Source of the DNA: Methylobacterium isbiliense
Lineage (GTDB): Bacteria > Pseudomonadota > Alphaproteobacteria > Rhizobiales > Beijerinckiaceae
Assembly: GCF_022179325.1 (NCBI RefSeq)
Contig: NZ_BPQQ01000015.1
Span: 1 to 64,000 of the forward strand
Length of the DNA stretch: 64,000 nt
Direction of reading: 5' to 3'
Shown: piece by piece, positions 60,695 through 64,000 of the stretch
Layout: every line of letters starts with the position of its first letter
How positions within the stretch are numbered: position 1 is the stretch's first letter
Program-made: the position numbers and the translations under genes
The notes under the pieces: generated by a model
Seen by the model: the letters and a program-made list of their open reading frames with translations, nothing else
Told to the model about the DNA's origin: nothing
Databases searched by the model: none

Positions 60695-63121
60695 TCAGTA
60701 CAGCCCGCCCGCCTGCGCGGCCCGGTCGCCGTCCGGCGGGGGCGCGCCGGGATAGCCCGGCTGGGCGGCCGGCGGGGCCGAGTAGCTGTCGGGCGGCGCG
60801 GTGCCGGGCTTGAACGCCTCCAGGATGCCGCCCTCGCCGCCGCCCGCGCGGGTGCCCGACGCGAGGTTGACGCGGATCAGCTTGATGCCCGGCGGCACCC
60901 GGAACGGGGTCGGCGGCTTGTCGGCGAGGGCGGCCTTGAGGAAGTCGCGCACGACCGGCGCCGCGAGACCGCCGCCGGTGGCCCGGTCGCCGAGCGAGCG
61001 CGGCTTGTCGAAGCCGATATAGACGCCCACCGCGAGGTCCGGCGAGAAGCCCACGAACCACGCGTCCTTGGCGTCGTTGGTGGTGCCGGTCTTGCCCGCG
61101 AGCGGCTTGCCGATCTCCTTGAGGATGGTGGCGGTGCCGCGCTGGACCACGCCCTCCATGATCGAGACCATCTGGTAGGCGGTGAGCGGGTCGAGCACCT
61201 GCTCGGACTCGTCCACGAGCTTCGGCTCGTCCTGGCCCGACCACTTCTCGGCGTCGCAGCCCAGGCACTTGCGGTTGTCGTGCCGGTAGATCGTCTCGCC
61301 GGTGCGGTCCTGGATGCGGTCGATCAGCGTCGGGCGGATGCGCCGGCCGCCGTTGTCGAGCATGGAATAGGCCGTGACCATGCGCATCACGGTGGTCTCG
61401 CCGGCGCCGAGCGACATCGGCAGCACGGGCAGCATGTCGTCGTAGACGCCGAAGCGGCGGGCGTACTCGGCGATCAGCGGCATGCCGATGTCCTTGGACA
61501 GCCGCACCGTCATCAGGTTCTTCGAGTGCTCGATGCCGTAGCGCAGGGTGTGCGGCCCGCCCGACTTGCCGTCGTAGTTCGAGGGCGTCCAGGCCTCCTG
61601 GCCGGGGCCGGCCTCGATGGTGATGGGCGTGTCGAGGACGATCGAGGAGGGCGTGTAGCCGTTGTCGAGGGCCGCCGCGTAGACGATCGGCTTGAACGAG
61701 GAGCCGGGCTGGCGCAGGGCCTGCGTGGCGCGGTTGAACTCGCTCTCGTCGTAGGAGAAGCCGCCCACCATGGCGTGGACGCGGCCGGTATGCGGGTCCA
61801 TCGCCAGGATGGCGCCGGAGACCTCGGGCACCTGCCGCAGGCGGTAGGCGGCATTCTGGCCGTCCATCCGCTCGACGTAGACCACGTCGCCCGGGCTCAG
61901 CACGGTGTTGATGCCCCGCCCGGTCCAGCGCACGCCGTCGGCCGCGATGATGCCGGTCTCGCGCTCGCGGCCGACCGCACCCGAACTCTCGCGCCGGGGC
62001 TGGAGGCCGATCTGCGCTCGCCCGCCCGCGACCTCCAGCACCACGGCGAGACGCCAGGGCTGCACGTCGCCGAGTGCGGGCACCTCCGACACCGCGAGGC
62101 CCCAGTCGCGGCCCGCGATCTCGATCCGCTTGACCGCCCCGCGCCAGCCGCGCGCCTGATCGTAGCGCACGAGGCCGTCGACCAGCGCCTTGCGGGCCTG
62201 CTGCTGCATCTTCGGGTCGAGGGTGGTGCGCACCGAGAGGCCGCCCTCGTAGAGCTTCTTCTCGCCGTAGCGCTCGGAGATCTCGCGGCGCACCTCCTCG
62301 GCGAAGTAGTTCGCGCTGGCGGTGTTGGGCGAGATGGTGCGCGGGTTGACGCCCAGCGGCAGCTTGCGCTCGGCCTCGGCCTCCTCGCGGGTGATGTACC
62401 CGTTCTGGGCCATCAGGCCGATGATCTCGTTGCGGCGCGCCAGCGCCGCCTGGGTCTTGCGGTAGGGATGGTAGTTGTTCGGCCCCTTGGGCAGCGCCGC
62501 GAGGTAGGCCGCCTCGTGGATCGTCAGTTCGTGCACCGACTTGCCGAAATAGTCGAGCGCGGCCGCCGCGATGCCGTGCAGGTTGCGGCCCGGCACGATC
62601 GTGCCGAGGAAGATCTCGTTGAGATAGAGTTCGAGGATCTTGTCCTTCGAGTAGGTCGACTCGATGCGCAGCGCGATCAGCGCCTCGCGGATCTTGCGGT
62701 CGATGGTCTGCTCGTTGGTGAGCAGGAAGTTCTTGGCGACCTGCTGGGTGATGGTCGAGGCGCCCTGCTTCTTGCCGCTCTGCGCGTTGGTGACCACGGC
62801 GCGGACGATGCCCTCGGGATCGATGCCGCCGTGCTTGTAGAAGTTCTTGTCCTCCGCCGACAGGAAGGCCGCCACGACGATCTTGGGCATTGCCTGGATC
62901 GGCAGGTAGAGCCGGCGCTCGCGGGCGTACTCGGCGAGCAGGCTGCCGTCGGCGGCGTGCACGCGGGTCATCACCGGCGGCTCGTAATTGGCGAGCGCGG
63001 CGTGGTCCGGCAGGTCCTGCGAGTACTTCCAGTAGAAGTAGCCGCCGATCGCGGCGCCGACGACGAAGACCATCGCGGCGATGCTGAACAGGAAGCCGAA
63101 GAAGCGAAGGATGAAGCGCAT
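60695..63121 (-). CDS. mrcA: Penicillin-binding protein 1A, bifunctional
   Basis: Class A PBP of 808 residues that polymerises and cross-links peptidoglycan. An N-terminal anchor helix (about 8-30) precedes the glycosyltransferase domain, with the catalytic Glu in FLSAEDKNFYKHGG (about 83) and QGASTITQQVAKNFLL. The transpeptidase domain has the serine in GSSFKPIVYA, SxN-type SKN near ..EHSKNLM and KTGTTND. The C-terminal 60 residues are Gly/Pro-rich. The ATG at 63121 (MRFILRFFGF) was chosen; upstream in-frame sequence is arginine-rich and unlikely. It is next to the amidase gene, which is also leftward. Confidence 0.95.
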   Translation of the reverse strand: MRFILRFFGFLFSIAAMVFVVGAAIGGYFYWKYSQDLPDHAALANYEPPVMTRVHAADGSLLAEYARERRLYLPIQAMPKIVVAAFLSAEDKNFYKHGGIDPEGIVRAVVTNAQSGKKQGASTITQQVAKNFLLTNEQTIDRKIREALIALRIESTYSKDKILELYLNEIFLGTIVPGRNLHGIAAAALDYFGKSVHELTIHEAAYLAALPKGPNNYHPYRKTQAALARRNEIIGLMAQNGYITREEAEAERKLPLGVNPRTISPNTASANYFAEEVRREISERYGEKKLYEGGLSVRTTLDPKMQQQARKALVDGLVRYDQARGWRGAVKRIEIAGRDWGLAVSEVPALGDVQPWRLAVVLEVAGGRAQIGLQPRRESSGAVGRERETGIIAADGVRWTGRGINTVLSPGDVVYVERMDGQNAAYRLRQVPEVSGAILAMDPHTGRVHAMVGGFSYDESEFNRATQALRQPGSSFKPIVYAAALDNGYTPSSIVLDTPITIEAGPGQEAWTPSNYDGKSGGPHTLRYGIEHSKNLMTVRLSKDIGMPLIAEYARRFGVYDDMLPVLPMSLGAGETTVMRMVTAYSMLDNGGRRIRPTLIDRIQDRTGETIYRHDNRKCLGCDAEKWSGQDEPKLVDESEQVLDPLTAYQMVSIMEGVVQRGTATILKEIGKPLAGKTGTTNDAKDAWFVGFSPDLAVGVYIGFDKPRSLGDRATGGGLAAPVVRDFLKAALADKPPTPFRVPPGIKLIRVNLASGTRAGGGEGGILEAFKPGTAPPDSYSAPPAAQPGYPGAPPPDGDRAAQAGGLY

Positions 63122-63281
63122 CCGAACCCGATCCGTCGATGATGAGCCGCCGGCGGCGGAGGGCCGCGCCACGGTCAGGATACCCCGTTCCCGCCGCTTC
63201 AGCGAGGGCGTGCGCGGTCGCGCCGCCATCGGGCGGTGTAGCAGGGAATCGCGGCGCCGACGGCGCCCATCCACACGGGAT

Positions 63282-64000
63282 CTATGGTGAAACTGGGGCG
63301 GTCGACGCCGCGCGGCGCGCCAGGGTGGGATTCGGCCCGGGCGGGGTGCGGCCGGCGAAGAAGGTCTCGATCGCCCCCGCCATCTGCTCGGTGACCCGGG
63401 CGCGCCACTCCTCGGAGAGCAGCAGGTCGAGGTCGCGCTTGCTCGACAGGTAGCCGAGTTCGACCAGCACGGAGGGCACGTCGGGGGAGCGCAGCACCCG
63501 GAATCCCGCTTCGCGGTGGGGCTTCGTGCTCAACTCCATCACCCGGCCGAGCTGGCCGAGCAGGCCTTGCGCGAAGCGGGCCGAGAAGCCGCGGGTCTCG
63601 CGCAGGGTGAGCTCCTGGAGGATGTCCGTGACGTCGCCCGGCCCCTCCGCGCTGTCGGCGCCCGCCGCCTGGTCGGCCTTGTTCTCGCGGTCGGCGAGGC
63701 GCGCCGATTCGGCGTCGGTGGCCTTCTCCGAGCCGGTGTAGATGGTGGCGCCGCGCACCTGCGGCGCCGCCGAGATCGAATCGGCGTGGATCGACACGAA
63801 CAGGTCGGCCTTCGCCTCGCGGGCGATGCGCACCCGATCGGCGAGCGGCACGAACACGTCGCCGTCGCGGGTCAGGCGCACCCGCACCCGGCGCCCGTCC
63901 TCCAGCCGCCGCGCCAGCTCGCGCGCCACCCCGAACACGATGTCCTTCTCGAAGGCGCCGTTGGCCGCGATGGCGCCCGGATCGGTGCCGCCGTGCCCGG
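63282..64000 (-). CDS. amiC: N-acetylmuramoyl-L-alanine amidase, C-terminal part
   Basis: 3' part of an amidase_3 family gene; the 5' end lies beyond base 64000. The first visible codons give GHGGTDPGA, the start of the zinc-binding catalytic domain (His of GHGG). Further on are EKDIVFGVARELARRLE, VSIHADSIS (second zinc His), the long regulatory helix region typical of AmiA/B/C and VPSVLVELGYLSSKRDLDLL with the catalytic Glu. The enzyme splits septal peptidoglycan and is normally activated by EnvC/NlpD-type M23 factors. The symbol is given by family resemblance only. Confidence 0.85.
   Translation of the reverse strand, partial: GHGGTDPGAIAANGAFEKDIVFGVARELARRLEDGRRVRVRLTRDGDVFVPLADRVRIAREAKADLFVSIHADSISAAPQVRGATIYTGSEKATDAESARLADRENKADQAAGADSAEGPGDVTDILQELTLRETRGFSARFAQGLLGQLGRVMELSTKPHREAGFRVLRSPDVPSVLVELGYLSSKRDLDLLLSEEWRARVTEQMAGAIETFFAGRTPPGPNPTLARRAASTAPVSP

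Noticed and set aside
60497-63142. An 881-codon forward frame opposite penicillin-binding protein 1A
   Set aside because: It is the complement of the PBP codons; the PBP frame has all catalytic motifs.
1-64000. CRISPR arrays, rRNA, tRNA genes, riboswitches or a replication origin
   Set aside because: No regularly spaced direct repeats, no cloverleaf or rRNA-like sequence and no DnaA-box cluster were seen by eye; a dedicated RNA search could still find a small RNA.

Overview
The window is very GC-rich, densely coded alphaproteobacterial chromosome. Gene content and order (a large hopanoid locus with dxs, ispH, hpnA-hpnN and shc, a NepR-like anti-sigma factor, TamAB and AsmA-like envelope proteins) point to Methylobacterium or a close relative in Methylobacteriaceae. 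The assignment is inferred from gene content and sequence memory, not from a search. No rRNA, tRNA, CRISPR array or intact insertion sequence was seen.

Region 1 (1-21.4 kb) is a hopanoid factory. Isoprenoid supply (dxs 3' end, ispH), squalene synthesis (hpnC, hpnD, hpnE), cyclisation (shc), side-chain addition and processing (hpnH, hpnG, hpnA), transport (hpnN, and probably hpnM and hpnL) and head-group building (hpnI, hpnK, hpnJ) lie in three blocks: a rightward dxs-hpnACDE-shc-LLM-hpnG operon, a leftward ispH-hpnH pair beside rightward hpnN, and a leftward hpnL-hpnM-hpnI-hpnJ-hpnK operon. Divergent from hpnL is an arginine:glycine amidinotransferase (AGAT) homologue with its Asp-His-Cys triad intact. 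HpnI, HpnK and HpnJ should yield a cyclitol ether with a free amine, so this enzyme is a strong candidate for making the guanidine-substituted hopanoids reported from Methylobacterium. It is the best functional hypothesis in the window.

Region 2 (21.4-36.5 kb) is a mosaic of accessory genes: a decayed SDR/DoxX-like pseudogene, a DUF3313-like lipoprotein, a GST, a hydrolase lacking its nucleophile serine, a NepR-like protein, a stand-alone receiver, several unknowns and a three-gene operon of special interest. That operon encodes a small coiled-coil protein, an SbcC/Rad50-type ATPase whose domain order is circularly permuted (Walker B half first, Walker A half second, one zinc-hook CxxC at the C-terminus), and an SbcD-like phosphoesterase. 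A 46-residue protein with a duplicated GRIVTKIL motif and a clear terminator follows, then a histone-deacetylase-like amidohydrolase.

Region 3 (36.8-64 kb) is mostly cell-envelope biology: TamA-TamB, a FemAB-like acyltransferase, a polyamine-type ABC importer lacking its binding protein, an EmrAB-type efflux pair with a divergent TetR regulator and a perfect operator, an L,D-transpeptidase-like lipoprotein, a large AsmA-like protein, Bcp peroxiredoxin, an M23 endopeptidase, prfB with its programmed frameshift, an FkbM-like methyltransferase, a toxin-antitoxin pair with a frameshifted toxin, penicillin-binding protein 1A and the 3' part of an amidase.

Two copies of a 108-bp inverted-repeat element (14.3 and 51.4 kb) each sit between convergent genes, and each supplies the TAA stop codon of the leftward gene.
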